A stretch of DNA of 45,330 nucleotides from Saprospiraceae bacterium (GCA_013360405.1 JABWBR010000039.1:1-45330), one strand, 5' to 3'; positions 16,351 through 24,530 are shown, counted from the stretch's first letter. Numbers and translations: made by a program. Notes: generated by a model from the letters alone, not told the origin.

Positions 16351-16370
16351 AACTTTTTGATAAAAGCGTG

Positions 16371-16378
16371 TATTTTTG
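16371..16378 (+). promoter_or_regulatory. -7 element for the DUF6580-like gene
   Basis: TATTTTTG matches TAnnTTTG 18 bases before the ATG at 16397. It overlaps an in-frame TTG at 16376, which is why the later ATG is preferred as start. Confidence 0.5.
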
Positions 16379-16396
16379 CCCAAACGGTTTGTTACA

Positions 16397-16972
16397 ATGA
16401 ATACCTACATCAATAATAATCCAAAGGTATGGAAATATGCCATACTGATAGTTGCCATTCTTGTTGCGGCTATGAGCCGGCTCATTCCGCATCCGTATAA
16501 TTTTACGCCCATCGGCGGTATAGCCTTGTTTGGCGCCGCCTATTTCTCACGGCGTTGGGTGGCGTTTGCCGTGCCCTTTGTGGCTATGTGGCTAAGCGAC
16601 CTGGTGCTCAATAATGTGGTGTACAAGGCTTATTACCCTTCGGAATCTTTTGTTTGGTGGGGTAGCGCCTGGGTATACGCCGCTTTTGCCGCTATAGCAG
16701 TCCTGGGCTTCCTGGTGCTGACTCGTATCCGCCCCGGGCGCATTCTCGTGGCAAGTTTGTCGGCATCAGTGCTGTTTTTCCTGGTTACTAATTTCGGCGT
16801 ATGGTTAGGCAGCACAGTTTATCCTCAAACGATTGCGGGTTTAGGAGCCTGTTATGTAGCCGGCCTTCCGTTTTTTGGCAATACCATAGCCGGAGATCTG
16901 TTTTACAGCGCGCTGCTGTTCGGCGTTTTTGAATGGGCCAAATATCGCATGCCGGCCCTGCAGCAGGCCTAA
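16397..16972 (+). CDS. Conserved integral membrane protein (DUF6580-like)
   Basis: This 191-residue protein has about five membrane segments. The pattern SRLIPHPYNFTPIGGIALFGAAYF near 27-50, an FLVTNFGVWL segment and a C-terminal GLPFFGNTIAGDLFYSALLFG is typical of a conserved Bacteroidota family, which I believe is DUF6580. ECF-transporter S components have a loosely similar layout, but no partner genes are present. The next gene starts 9 bases downstream. Confidence 0.75.
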   Translation: MNTYINNNPKVWKYAILIVAILVAAMSRLIPHPYNFTPIGGIALFGAAYFSRRWVAFAVPFVAMWLSDLVLNNVVYKAYYPSESFVWWGSAWVYAAFAAIAVLGFLVLTRIRPGRILVASLSASVLFFLVTNFGVWLGSTVYPQTIAGLGACYVAGLPFFGNTIAGDLFYSALLFGVFEWAKYRMPALQQA

Positions 16973-16981
16973 TATTTTTCG

Positions 16982-17191
16982 ATGAAAGACAAGTCTAAGT
17001 CCAAAACCACTCCCGGTCCACTGGTAGAGGGGCGCGATTATTATATTGAAAATGGATTGTACGTGTTTACCGCGTATTATCTCCAACAACGCGGCTATTG
17101 CTGTAAGAGCGGTTGCAGGCATTGTCCGTATGGGGGTGACGTCCCCGGAAAATCGGGGGAGGTGACGTCCCGGGAAGAACGGGGGAGGTGA
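16982..17191 (+). CDS. DUF5522-like small Cys protein whose C-terminus runs into a repeat array
   Basis: The protein is 69 residues. The core (about 15-51) EGRDYYIENGLYVFTAYYLQQRG then CCKSGCRHCPYG matches a short Bacteroidota family (DUF5522) with a CC-x3-C-x2-C cluster that probably binds metal. Homologues end soon after CPYG. Here the last 18 residues (GDVPGKSG.. to the end) are read from the 26-bp array, and the stop codon is the TGA in its third GGTGACG unit. The native stop seems to have been replaced by the array. Confidence 0.75.
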   Translation: MKDKSKSKTTPGPLVEGRDYYIENGLYVFTAYYLQQRGYCCKSGCRHCPYGGDVPGKSGEVTSREERGR

Positions 17192-17376
17192 CGTCCTGGG
17201 AAGAACGGGGGAGGTGACGTCCCGGGAAGATCGGGGGAGGTGACGTCCCGGGAAGATCGGGGGTGGTGACGTCCTGGGAATATCCGGGGAGGTGACGTCC
17301 CGGGGAATATCCGGGGAGGTGACGTCCCCGGAAATTCTTGGATGGTGACGTCCCCGGAAAATCGGGGGAGGTGACG
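17135..17376 (+). repeat. 26-bp minisatellite, arm A (ten GGTGACG units)
   Basis: GGTGACG starts at 17135, 17161, 17187, 17213, 17239, 17265, 17291, 17318, 17344 and 17370: ten units with a 26-bp period (one step is 27). The rest of each unit is G-rich and semi-conserved, often TCCCGGGAAGAT then CGGGGGA, so many units can fold as a small TCCCG/CGGGGA hairpin. Arm A begins inside the DUF5522-like gene. Confidence 0.95.
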
Positions 17377-17403
17377 GCTAAGGATTGGAAAGGTATAATA
17401 ACG

Positions 17404-17677
17404 CGTCACGCGTCACCACCCAGGAATTGCCCAAGCCGTCACCCACAAAGTTTTTCCCCGGCCGTCACCACCAGAGCCATACCGTAGCCGTCACCCACAA
17501 AGTTTTTCCCCGGCCGTCACCACCAGAGCCATACCCAAGCCGTCACCACCCGGGCTGCTCCCGGGACGTCACCACCCAGGCTACTCCCGTGCCGTCACCA
17601 CCCAAGCTACTCCCGTGCCGTCACTACCCAGGCTACTCCCAAGCCGTCACCCACAAAGTTATTCCCAGGATGTCACC
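17404..17677 (-). repeat. 26-bp minisatellite, arm B (inverted copies)
   Basis: CGTCACC, the complement of the arm A core, starts at 17411, 17437, 17463, 17489, 17515, 17541, 17567, 17593, 17619 (CGTCACT), 17645 and 17671 (TGTCACC), all exactly 26 bases apart. An extra CGTCACG is at 17404. Read on the minus strand the consensus is close to the arm A unit. Two sub-types (ACCAGAGCCATACC and CCACAAAGTTTTTCC) alternate at 17437-17540. The last unit supplies the TGA stop of porT. Only 27 bases separate the two arms. Confidence 0.95.
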
Positions 17678-18416
17678 CCTCAAAATGCAACGAAATCGTA
17701 AAGGCGCGTGACAGCACCTTCTCCAATACCGTCGATTCCTCCAGATTAGGGTTGAAAATCAGCGTATTGCCGATGCCGTGGGAGATCTTGAATTCCGGTG
17801 AAAAGATAAAATAAGGGAAGAAAAACTGAATTCCGGCCCCGTATTCCAGTGAAAAATCGTGCGGAGCGATTTTTACCAGCGTTTCTGCCTGGCGGGTTCG
17901 CGAATCGCTGGCCACGTCAAAAGCATATTTGATGCCGGCGATAATAAACAGGCGTTTGTCGCGGTAAGGCGCTGATTTATAGCGAAATTGGAAAGGCATT
18001 TCAACAAAAACAGACTCCACGCTCCGCTGACTGATCGAATTAAACCTCGTGTTTTTGGTATAACTCAGGTTGCGCTCAGAAAACGATAGGGTAGGCAGAA
18101 AGCGAAAATCGAAGTATTCGCCAATTTTGAGGTTGGTCACAATGCCGAGGTTAAAACCGGGGCCGTTGGCAGCCTCTATACCTCGTATCGAATCGCTGTA
18201 GATATAATCGCGCGAGCGAAACGGCGTAAAACTGCTCCGGTTAATGCCCAGCGTAATACCAAAATAATACGATTTGCGGTTGAATTCGTAATAGTTGTAG
18301 TTACCCGGATCGCGGCGCTGCGCCTGGAGGGGTTGCCATAAAGCCAGAAAAAGCGCGGCGGCAATTATTTTAGCCCCGTGTAGATGGAGCAGATGCCCAA
18401 TGTAAGTGGTTTGCAT
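17673..18416 (-). CDS. porT: PorT-family type IX secretion protein
   Basis: This 247-residue protein has a signal peptide (about 13-32, ending LQAQ). The mature part is a predicted outer-membrane beta-barrel: NYNYYEFNRKSYYFGITLGINRSSF near 39, PGFNLGIVTNLKIGEYFDFRFLPTLSFSERNL near 89, and a final aromatic strand AFTISLHFEG. This matches PorT/SprT, needed for type IX secretion and gliding. It sits just downstream of ubiE, an arrangement I know from other Bacteroidota. The start overlaps the ubiE 3' end by 52 bases. Its stop codon TGA lies in the first minus-strand unit of the 26-bp array. Confidence 0.85.
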   Translation of the reverse strand: MQTTYIGHLLHLHGAKIIAAALFLALWQPLQAQRRDPGNYNYYEFNRKSYYFGITLGINRSSFTPFRSRDYIYSDSIRGIEAANGPGFNLGIVTNLKIGEYFDFRFLPTLSFSERNLSYTKNTRFNSISQRSVESVFVEMPFQFRYKSAPYRDKRLFIIAGIKYAFDVASDSRTRQAETLVKIAPHDFSLEYGAGIQFFFPYFIFSPEFKISHGIGNTLIFNPNLEESTVLEKVLSRAFTISLHFEG

Positions 18417-19108
18417 TGATTTGACGTATAACCGGTTTTGTGCATAATATCAAGGAATGCCTTCCCATCGGGGAACGCCTGTACAGATTCGTAAAGATAG
18501 CTGTAGGCGCGCGGATCCTTGGATGTAAATCTGCCTATTAGCGGCAGCATGTATTTAAAGTAAAGGTTAAACAACTGTTTGAAAGGAAAAACCCGTGGTT
18601 TTGAAAACTCCAGGATCACCACTTTCCCGCCGGGCTTCAACACTCTGTTCATGTCGGCCAGGCCTTTTTCCAGGTTTTCGTAATTCCTCACTCCAAAAGC
18701 AACGGTAATCGCATCGAACGTATTGTCTGGGAACGGCAGATTCTCTGAGTCGGCTTCTTGTAACTCGATAATTGGACTCAATCCGCGCGACTTGATTTTC
18801 TTGCGGCCGATGTCGAGCATTTCGGCGGCAATGTCCACCCCGATGATCTTGGCCGGCTTGAGCATACGCGCGGCCTCTATAGCCACGTCAGCGGTGCCGG
18901 TGGCCACATCCAGGAGATATTGGGGGCGGTGTTCGGCGAGTTCTCTGAGGGCTTTGCGCCGCCAAATAACGTCGATACCGGCAGATAATAAGCGGTTGAG
19001 CAGGTCGTAATACGGGGCTATCCGGTTGAACATGCTCGATACCTGGCTTTTTTTGCTGCCGGTTTTGTCGTACGGCTTTACTTCTTGTGGTTGAACGGGT
19101 TGCTCCAT
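18365..19108 (-). CDS. ubiE: Demethylmenaquinone methyltransferase
   Basis: This 247-residue protein is a SAM-dependent methyltransferase with the family's order of motifs: LLDVATGTADVAIEA (about 65), IGVDIAAEMLDIGRKK (about 89), FDAITVAFGVRNYENLEKGL (about 130) and the LKPGGKVVILEFSKP block (about 155). It makes menaquinone from demethylmenaquinone, the quinone used by this phylum. The N-terminal 12 residues are variable. A full promoter lies 34 bases before the ATG. Confidence 0.95.
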   Translation of the reverse strand: MEQPVQPQEVKPYDKTGSKKSQVSSMFNRIAPYYDLLNRLLSAGIDVIWRRKALRELAEHRPQYLLDVATGTADVAIEAARMLKPAKIIGVDIAAEMLDIGRKKIKSRGLSPIIELQEADSENLPFPDNTFDAITVAFGVRNYENLEKGLADMNRVLKPGGKVVILEFSKPRVFPFKQLFNLYFKYMLPLIGRFTSKDPRAYSYLYESVQAFPDGKAFLDIMHKTGYTSNQCKPLTLGICSIYTGLK

Positions 19109-19141
19109 TGGTATGATTTTTCACGGACGCCCGCGGCGCCG

Positions 19142-19172
19142 CAAAGTTATGTTTTCAACAGGGAGCAACAAA
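19142..19172 (-). promoter_or_regulatory. Promoter of ubiE-porT
   Basis: On the minus strand TTTG (complement of 19169-19172), a 19-base spacer, then TAACTTTG (complement of 19142-19149). This is a full match to the Bacteroidota promoter pattern. Confidence 0.7.
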
Positions 19173-19197
19173 GAGATGGAGGGAATGTTTTGAATTG

Positions 19198-19267
19198 CGA
19201 TGCGGCCGCGCAAACATATCTGCGCAGCCGCATCGTTGTAGAGCCGCTAAATTTTGCGGCTCTACAA
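19198..19267. terminator. Two adjacent strong hairpins after the symporter gene
   Basis: Hairpin 1 (19198-19235) pairs CGATGCGGC-GCGCA with TGCGC-GCCGCATCG around an 8-base loop. Hairpin 2 (19236-19267) is a perfect 12-bp stem TTGTAGAGCCGC/GCGGCTCTACAA with an 8-base loop. They lie 12 bases after the symporter stop (minus strand) and before the ubiE promoter, so they may end symporter transcription. There is no long T run. Confidence 0.65.
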
Positions 19268-19278
19268 TGAATTACAAC

Positions 19279-20919
19279 CTACCAGAACACAATATACAGT
19301 GCCGTCAATATACCCAATACCAACAGCAGGCCGATAGTAAACGATGTGGAGATGCGGAACATCGAACGCTCCATGATTACGGTGTGGTCCACCTTGCGAC
19401 CTTTAACGTCTATCATACTCACTAATACCATCAGGGCAACAAGGATGAAAAACACCCAACCCATGCGGTGAAGGAAGGGCATACCCACAAATACCCGTTC
19501 GAGCAAAATGCCGGTAGGGATGGTGGCCAGGGCGCCTACCAGGGCTGCTGTAGCGGTATTGCGCTTCCAGAACATACCCAGCAGGAAGATGGCCACAACA
19601 CCCGGGGAGATCAAACCGGTGAAATCCTGGATGTATTGAAATACTTGTCCGAAGTTGGCCAGCGCCGGAGCTACTACTGCGCCGATAATCATAGCAACGA
19701 GGATGGCTATGCGGCCCACGCGCACCAATTGGGCTTCGCTGGCTTCTTTGTTGAAGTATTTTTGGTATAGGTCAAGCGTGAAAATAGTCGAGATGCTATT
19801 CACTTTGCCGGCCAGCGAGGCTACGATGGCCGCCGTCAGGGCCGCAAAGGAAAGGCCTTTCAAACCCACCGGCAGCAAGTTGAGCAGCACCGGATAGGCC
19901 CGGTCGGGGCGTACCGCGCCGGCTTCCGTCATTTCCTGCTGGAAAGCGCCGTTTTGATACAACACATAAGCGGCAATACCCGGCAATACCACGATGATGG
20001 GCATGATGAGTTTCAGGAAAGCGGCAAATAACAAGCCGGAGCGGGCAGTTTCCAGACTTGCGCCCAATGCGCGCTGGGTAATGTACTGGTTGAAACCCCA
20101 ATAGTTGAGGTTGGCAATCCACATGGCGCCGATGATGACCGCCAATCCCGGCAGTTTGTTGTAGGCGTCTTCAAGGCCGCCCTTGCCGTCGGGCATCATC
20201 ATTTGCCCGGGCTCCAGAATCATATGGAAATGCGTATCCGCTTTCGCATGCAACAAGCTCAATCCCGACCACATGCCTTCTCCGCCAAACTGCTGCGCCA
20301 CAAGATCGAGCGCCAGATAGGTGGTCGCTAAACCGCCCATGATGAGCACCAGTACCTGAATAACATCGGTGTAACCGATTACTTTCATGCCGCCCAGGGT
20401 GATAAATATGGCGAAAATGGACAAGCCGACCACGCAGGCGGTAAAGCCGAATCCCGATATGGTACTTACCGCCAAGGCGCCGAGGTATAAAATAGAAGTG
20501 AGGTTGACAAATACATAAACCAACAGCCAGAATACAGCCATGATAGTGGCTACGAGCGGGCTATAGCGCTGGGCCAGAAACTGGGGCATGGTGTAAATCT
20601 TGTTCCGAAGATATATCGGAAGAAAAAATACCGCCACAACGAGCAAAGTAGCCGCCGCCATCCATTCGTAAGATGCAATGGCCAGACCCATAGCGAAACC
20701 AGACCCCGACATGCCGATGAATTGCTCTGCACTGATGTTGGATGCGATCAGCGAGGCGCCGATAGCCCACCAGGTGAGCGCTCCTTCTGCCAGAAAGAAG
20801 TCTTTTGAACTGGCCTCCGCCTGCCGCTTGCGCCGGTAGATCCAGTACCCATATCCCGATACCACTATGAAGTATATCAGGAAAACGGAATAGTCGAGGA
20901 ATTGTAATTCGTTGTGCAT
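19279..20919 (-). CDS. Sodium:solute symporter (SSS/SLC5, vSGLT-like)
   Basis: This 546-residue protein has about 14 membrane segments. It shows the SSS signatures SKDFFLAEGALTWWAIGASLIASNISAEQFIGMSGSGF (about 38-75) and ITLGGMKVIGYTDVIQVLVL (about 172), and the ILTALYIVFW end. Closest in style to sodium/glucose-type symporters (vSGLT) used for sugar uptake, with a NYWGFNQYITQRALGA segment near 265. It is single-gene, with hairpins behind it and a -7 element in front. The substrate is not determinable here. Confidence 0.9.
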   Translation of the reverse strand: MHNELQFLDYSVFLIYFIVVSGYGYWIYRRKRQAEASSKDFFLAEGALTWWAIGASLIASNISAEQFIGMSGSGFAMGLAIASYEWMAAATLLVVAVFFLPIYLRNKIYTMPQFLAQRYSPLVATIMAVFWLLVYVFVNLTSILYLGALAVSTISGFGFTACVVGLSIFAIFITLGGMKVIGYTDVIQVLVLIMGGLATTYLALDLVAQQFGGEGMWSGLSLLHAKADTHFHMILEPGQMMMPDGKGGLEDAYNKLPGLAVIIGAMWIANLNYWGFNQYITQRALGASLETARSGLLFAAFLKLIMPIIVVLPGIAAYVLYQNGAFQQEMTEAGAVRPDRAYPVLLNLLPVGLKGLSFAALTAAIVASLAGKVNSISTIFTLDLYQKYFNKEASEAQLVRVGRIAILVAMIIGAVVAPALANFGQVFQYIQDFTGLISPGVVAIFLLGMFWKRNTATAALVGALATIPTGILLERVFVGMPFLHRMGWVFFILVALMVLVSMIDVKGRKVDHTVIMERSMFRISTSFTIGLLLVLGILTALYIVFW

Positions 20920-20942
20920 AGGTTTTTTGCAAATTTTTGATA

Positions 20943-20950
20943 CAAAAATA
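20943..20950 (-). promoter_or_regulatory. -7 element of the symporter gene
   Basis: Minus-strand TATTTTTG matches TAnnTTTG 24 bases before the ATG at 20919. No clear -33 box is seen. Confidence 0.4.
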
Positions 20951-21039
20951 GAACGAATGGCAAATAAAATGCAGAAAAATTACCGCCGCTCAAATATAGG
21001 AGAGAATATATTACGAAGGTAGGATTGGGATGGTTAATT

Positions 21040-21119
21040 GAGGATTTGAGAAGTGAGGAGTGAGGATTTGAGGATTCGATTTAAAAATCAAATCCTCACT
21101 CCTCACTCCTCAAATCCTC
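21040..21119. repeat. 30-bp-stem inverted repeat built from GAGGATT/GTGAGGA heptamers
   Basis: Left arm 21040-21069 and right arm 21090-21119 are complementary at 29 of 30 positions, with a 20-base loop. Each arm is itself a string of 7-base variants (GAGGATT, TGAGGAG). It lies between tRNA-Thr and the symporter, both on the minus strand. Confidence 0.9.
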
Positions 21120-21153
21120 AAAAAAAAAGCCCCTTCGATTGAAGGAGCCTTTT

Positions 21154-21154
<1 letters not shown>
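21120..21154. terminator. Bidirectional intrinsic terminator after tRNA-Thr
   Basis: GCCCCTTC (21129-21136) pairs with GAAGGAGC (21141-21148) around GATT, with one mismatch. On the minus strand it is followed by nine T, and on the plus strand by five T. Position fits termination of the tRNA transcript. Confidence 0.7.
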
Positions 21155-21229
<75 letters not shown>

Positions 21230-21381
21230 TGCTGAAGCGTGGCAAAGGTAAACGACCTGTGTTTTTTGCACAAGCTTTCGGGCTAAAAAAATTTTATTGT
21301 TTTACAATCCTTTAACCCTATTCGTTTCCGGGCTTAACTTAAGGGTCTTATTTTTACCCACTTATTTAAATACAAATAAAC

Positions 21382-23001
21382 ATGCGCACGAGAAAACTAT
21401 TGGCCTTAACGCTTGGTACACTGCTCACTATGTCGCTTTTTGCCCAACAACCCAAGCTGGTGGTGGGTATCGTGGTTGACCAAATGCGGCAGGATTATAT
21501 CACCCGCTTTTGGGAGCTTTACGGCGAAGGCGGCTTTAAGCGAATGGTGCAACAGGGCTATTCTTTCGATAATGCGCATTATGAATACGCTCCTACGGTG
21601 ACCGGCCCAGGCCATGCACACGTTTTTTCGGGCGCCAACCCGGCCTTGCACGGCATTATCGGCAACGAGTGGTTCGACCGCAAAGAAGGCAAGCTGGTGT
21701 ATTGCGCCGAAGACAAAACGGTGCAAACGGTGGGCAGCCCCTCCAACAACGGCCAAATGTCGCCCCGCCGAATGATGGCCACTACTATTGGCGACGAACT
21801 GCGCCTGCATAGCAATTTTAAGTCGAAGGTAATCGGCATTGCCCTCAAAGACCGCGGCGCCATCCTCTCCGCCGGCCACCTGGCCAACGCCGCCTATTGG
21901 TTCGACGGACCAACGGGGAATTTTATTTCTTCGACTTATTATATGAATGACCTACCGGAATGGGTGAAAAATTTTAATAAAAAAGAACTTGCCGACCAAT
22001 ACCTCAACGAGGACTGGACGCTGCTGCGCCCCCTGAGCGACTACGAGGCGGTCTGCGATGTCGACAACTCGCCATACGAAGGCATTTTTAAAGGAGAAGA
22101 AAAACCCGTTTTCCCCCATAAGGTTAGCCAATTTCGCAATAAGTACAACTCCGACCTGGTGCGCAGCATACCCGCCGGAAATACGATCTCTTTCGATTTT
22201 GCCCGCGCAGCGATAGCAGGGGAGGGTTTAGGACAAGGCGCCCATACCGACATGCTCACCCTAAGCCTTTCCACGCCCGATTACATCGGCCATATGTACG
22301 CCCCCCGCGCTGTGGAGGTAGCCGACCAATACCTGCGCCTCGACCGCGACATCGCCTCGTTTTTGACTTACCTGGATTCACTGATCGGAAAAGACAACTA
22401 CCTGGTTTTTCTTAGCGCCGACCACGCCGCAGCTGATAATCCCAATTACCTCAGCGACAGAAAATACCAGGTAGGCAATTTCAAGGTAAGCGCCGATAGC
22501 CTGCAATTGTTCAGCAAAAAGCGCTTCCGCCGCGAACTGGTGCTGGCTTTCGACAATTTGCAGCTGTATTTCGACCATGCCGCACTAAGCGCCGCCAAGC
22601 TGGATAGAGAAACGGTAAGCCGCGCCTTCGCCGAATACCTGATGAACCTCGACGGCGTAAGCCGGGTGGCTACGGCCGCCCAACTCAGCGCTTATAGTGC
22701 TACCGAACCTCTCATGCAGCGCGTACAACGCGGCTATCACCCTCAGCGCTCCGGCGATTTAGCCGTAATCCTGCACCCCGGCTGGATCGAAATGGGCTGG
22801 CAGACTACCGGCACTACGCACGCTTCGCCGTATAATTACGACAGCCGCGTGCCGCTGCTCTGGTTCGGCAAAGGTATTCCGGCAGGCTGTACCAGCCAAA
22901 AAGTAGCCGTAGCAGATATTGCACCCACATTGGCTATGCTGTTGAAGGTGAATTTGCCCAATGCCGCTTTTGGGCAGTCGTTGGAAGAGTGGTTTAGGTG
23001 A
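21382..23001 (+). CDS. PafA-like phosphate-monoester alkaline phosphatase
   Basis: This 539-residue protein has a signal peptide (1-21, LFAQ). The two-zinc alkaline phosphatase site is complete: D33 in VVDQMR, nucleophile T74 in PTVTGPGH, D300 and H304 in STPDYIGH, D347-H348 in SADHAA, and H480 in GTTHASPY. N95 (GNEW) and the K156-x-R158 pair correspond to the phosphate-binding residues of the Elizabethkingia/Flavobacterium enzyme PafA. It should release phosphate from organic esters in the periplasm. No pho-type regulator is adjacent. The start at 21382 fits the signal peptide. Confidence 0.92.
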   Translation: MRTRKLLALTLGTLLTMSLFAQQPKLVVGIVVDQMRQDYITRFWELYGEGGFKRMVQQGYSFDNAHYEYAPTVTGPGHAHVFSGANPALHGIIGNEWFDRKEGKLVYCAEDKTVQTVGSPSNNGQMSPRRMMATTIGDELRLHSNFKSKVIGIALKDRGAILSAGHLANAAYWFDGPTGNFISSTYYMNDLPEWVKNFNKKELADQYLNEDWTLLRPLSDYEAVCDVDNSPYEGIFKGEEKPVFPHKVSQFRNKYNSDLVRSIPAGNTISFDFARAAIAGEGLGQGAHTDMLTLSLSTPDYIGHMYAPRAVEVADQYLRLDRDIASFLTYLDSLIGKDNYLVFLSADHAAADNPNYLSDRKYQVGNFKVSADSLQLFSKKRFRRELVLAFDNLQLYFDHAALSAAKLDRETVSRAFAEYLMNLDGVSRVATAAQLSAYSATEPLMQRVQRGYHPQRSGDLAVILHPGWIEMGWQTTGTTHASPYNYDSRVPLLWFGKGIPAGCTSQKVAVADIAPTLAMLLKVNLPNAAFGQSLEEWFR

Positions 23002-23003
23002 TG

Positions 23004-23142
23004 TCTGTTCTCTGTTCTCTGTTCTCTGTTCTCTGTTCTCTGTTCTCTGTTCTCTGTTCTCTGTTCTCTGTTCTCTGTTTAAGAGTAATTAGCAAAGATA
23101 AGGAACGGAGAACAGAGAACGGAGAACGGACAACGGACAACG
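23004..23142. repeat. Heptamer array (about eleven TGTTCTC) facing an inverted degenerate copy
   Basis: TGTTCTC repeats almost perfectly from 23006 to 23080. After a 23-base gap, GGAGAACAGAGAACGG... and two GGACAACs (23104-23141) form the inverted counterpart. The array fills the junction between the converging phosphatase and aminotransferase genes and could fold into long alternative hairpins. Exact 7-bp copies are prone to slippage. Confidence 0.95.
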
Positions 23143-23145
23143 GTA

Positions 23146-24438
23146 CTACGGCTTCACCAACTTCCTAACCGCCGTCACCAACACATCCAAATCTTTGGTA
23201 GTCGTGTACACATTTGGCGTAATGCGAAGCCCTTTTATATTCTCCCATACAATGGGCACGGCGTGGATTTTATAGTCGCTAAACAAATAACGGCCCACTT
23301 CTTCGGGCGTTTTGCCTTCTATCTGCAGCAGTCCGATAGCACAGCTAAAACCTGGTTTCAGTGAAGTACCCAGGCTCACGCCGGGTAATTCGAGTACCTG
23401 CTCGGCCCAGTAATTTTTGAGATAGCGCAAGCGGTTTTCCTTGCGCTGAGCGCCGATCATCTGGTGGAAGTCGATAGCCTGGCCGATGCCCTGTTCGATA
23501 GCAAAGGAGCGGGTGCCCAGGTTTTCGAACTTGCGGATATCCTCGCTTTCGGGGTCGCCTGCGGCGAGCAGGGGGTACAGGTTTTTGATTTTTTCTTTGC
23601 GCACATAGAGCAAGCCGCTGCCGAATGGCGCGCAGAGCCACTTGTGCAGGCTTGCGCCCCAATAGTCGCACTCCAGGTCGGGAATTTTATAGTCGAAATG
23701 GGCGAAGGTATGAGCGGCGTCAACCAGCACCTCAATGCCGCGATTGCGGGCCTCGCGGGCAATTTCTTTGACGGGGAGGATCTGGCCGTTCCAGTTGATC
23801 ATGTGAGTGAGGTGCACCACCTTAGTCTGCGGCGTAAATGCCGACACGAAGGTATCCACGATCTGCTTGGGATTTTCAATGGGGAAGTCAAACGACAACC
23901 ATTTGAGCGCTACGCCGTCGCGGTGTTCGCGCTGTTTCCAGGCGTTAATCATATTGGGGTAGTCCTGCTTGGTGAGCACCACTTCGTTGCCTTTCTGCAG
24001 CCGCAGTCCGAAGATGATCGTTTCCAGCGCTTCCGACGAATTGCGGTTGATGGCCAGTTCATCGGGCGAGCAGCCTGCCAGGTCGGCCAGTTTGCGGCGC
24101 AGCGGCTCACGGCCCTGGTCCAATATCTGCCACATATAATACGAAGGCGCTTCGTTGCTCAGCCTATTATAGCGCTCCACGGCTTCCTGTACTACCTTGG
24201 GCTGGGGGCACACCCCGCCGTTGTTGAGGTTGGTGATATTGGGGGAAACCGTATACGCCTGCCTTACCAACTGCCAAAAGTCCTCGTCGTTGGCGCTGGC
24301 GAAGGTGTCTTCTCCTTCTCTTTCGGCAATCTGGTCGAGCAGTTGCTTGCCGGCACGGGTTTCGAAAAAGGGAATGAAGGGCGCTACGCCGGCTACTCCA
24401 GCCAGGCGTTGTAGAAAAAGTCGGCGGTCTTGTATCAT
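23146..24438 (-). CDS. PLP-dependent class V aminotransferase-fold protein, Tat-exported
   Basis: This 430-residue protein has an N-terminus MIQDRRLFLQRLAGVAGVAPFIPFF carrying twin Arg and a hydrophobic stretch, suggesting Tat export. The fold is that of class V aminotransferases (isopenicillin-N epimerase / cysteine desulfurase-like): NNGGVCPQP near 74, RNSSEALETIIFGL near 135, DAAHTFAHFDYKIP near 219, and the PLP Lys in GASLHKWLCAPFGSGLLY near 243. The start at 24438 was chosen because the 26 codons upstream come from a low-complexity repeat. The reaction is unknown, and exported members are poorly characterised. Confidence 0.88.
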   Translation of the reverse strand: MIQDRRLFLQRLAGVAGVAPFIPFFETRAGKQLLDQIAEREGEDTFASANDEDFWQLVRQAYTVSPNITNLNNGGVCPQPKVVQEAVERYNRLSNEAPSYYMWQILDQGREPLRRKLADLAGCSPDELAINRNSSEALETIIFGLRLQKGNEVVLTKQDYPNMINAWKQREHRDGVALKWLSFDFPIENPKQIVDTFVSAFTPQTKVVHLTHMINWNGQILPVKEIAREARNRGIEVLVDAAHTFAHFDYKIPDLECDYWGASLHKWLCAPFGSGLLYVRKEKIKNLYPLLAAGDPESEDIRKFENLGTRSFAIEQGIGQAIDFHQMIGAQRKENRLRYLKNYWAEQVLELPGVSLGTSLKPGFSCAIGLLQIEGKTPEEVGRYLFSDYKIHAVPIVWENIKGLRITPNVYTTTKDLDVLVTAVRKLVKP

Positions 24439-24439
24439 A

Positions 24440-24530
24440 TGTTGTCGGTTGTCAGTTATCAGTTGTCGGTTCCTTCTACGCACACCCAAACTTCTCTCCC
24501 TCTCTCCCTCCCACACTCTCTCCCTCTTTC
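24440..24530. repeat. Short degenerate repeats and a polypyrimidine tract between two minus-strand genes
   Basis: GTTGTCGGTTGTCAGTTATC..GTTGTCGG at 24440-24470 is a string of 7-base variants related to the GGACAAC units at 23120-23141. A C/T-only tract rich in CTCTCCC (about 24491-24534) follows. The arrays make a false N-terminal extension in the downstream reading frame. Confidence 0.75.

Noticed and set aside
17135-17677. CRISPR array
   Set aside because: The constant part is only 7 bases, the remainder of each unit is also semi-conserved, the period is 26, and orientation flips halfway. There are no unique spacers and no cas genes.
17095-17711. Proline/serine-rich repeat proteins read across the 26-bp arrays
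   Set aside because: The period is not a multiple of three, so frames cycle from unit to unit. The reading frames are by-products of a repeat low in stops on one strand.
24439-24516. N-terminal extension of the aminotransferase-fold protein
   Set aside because: The 26 extra codons come from low-complexity repeats. The Tat-like N-terminus begins at the ATG at 24438.
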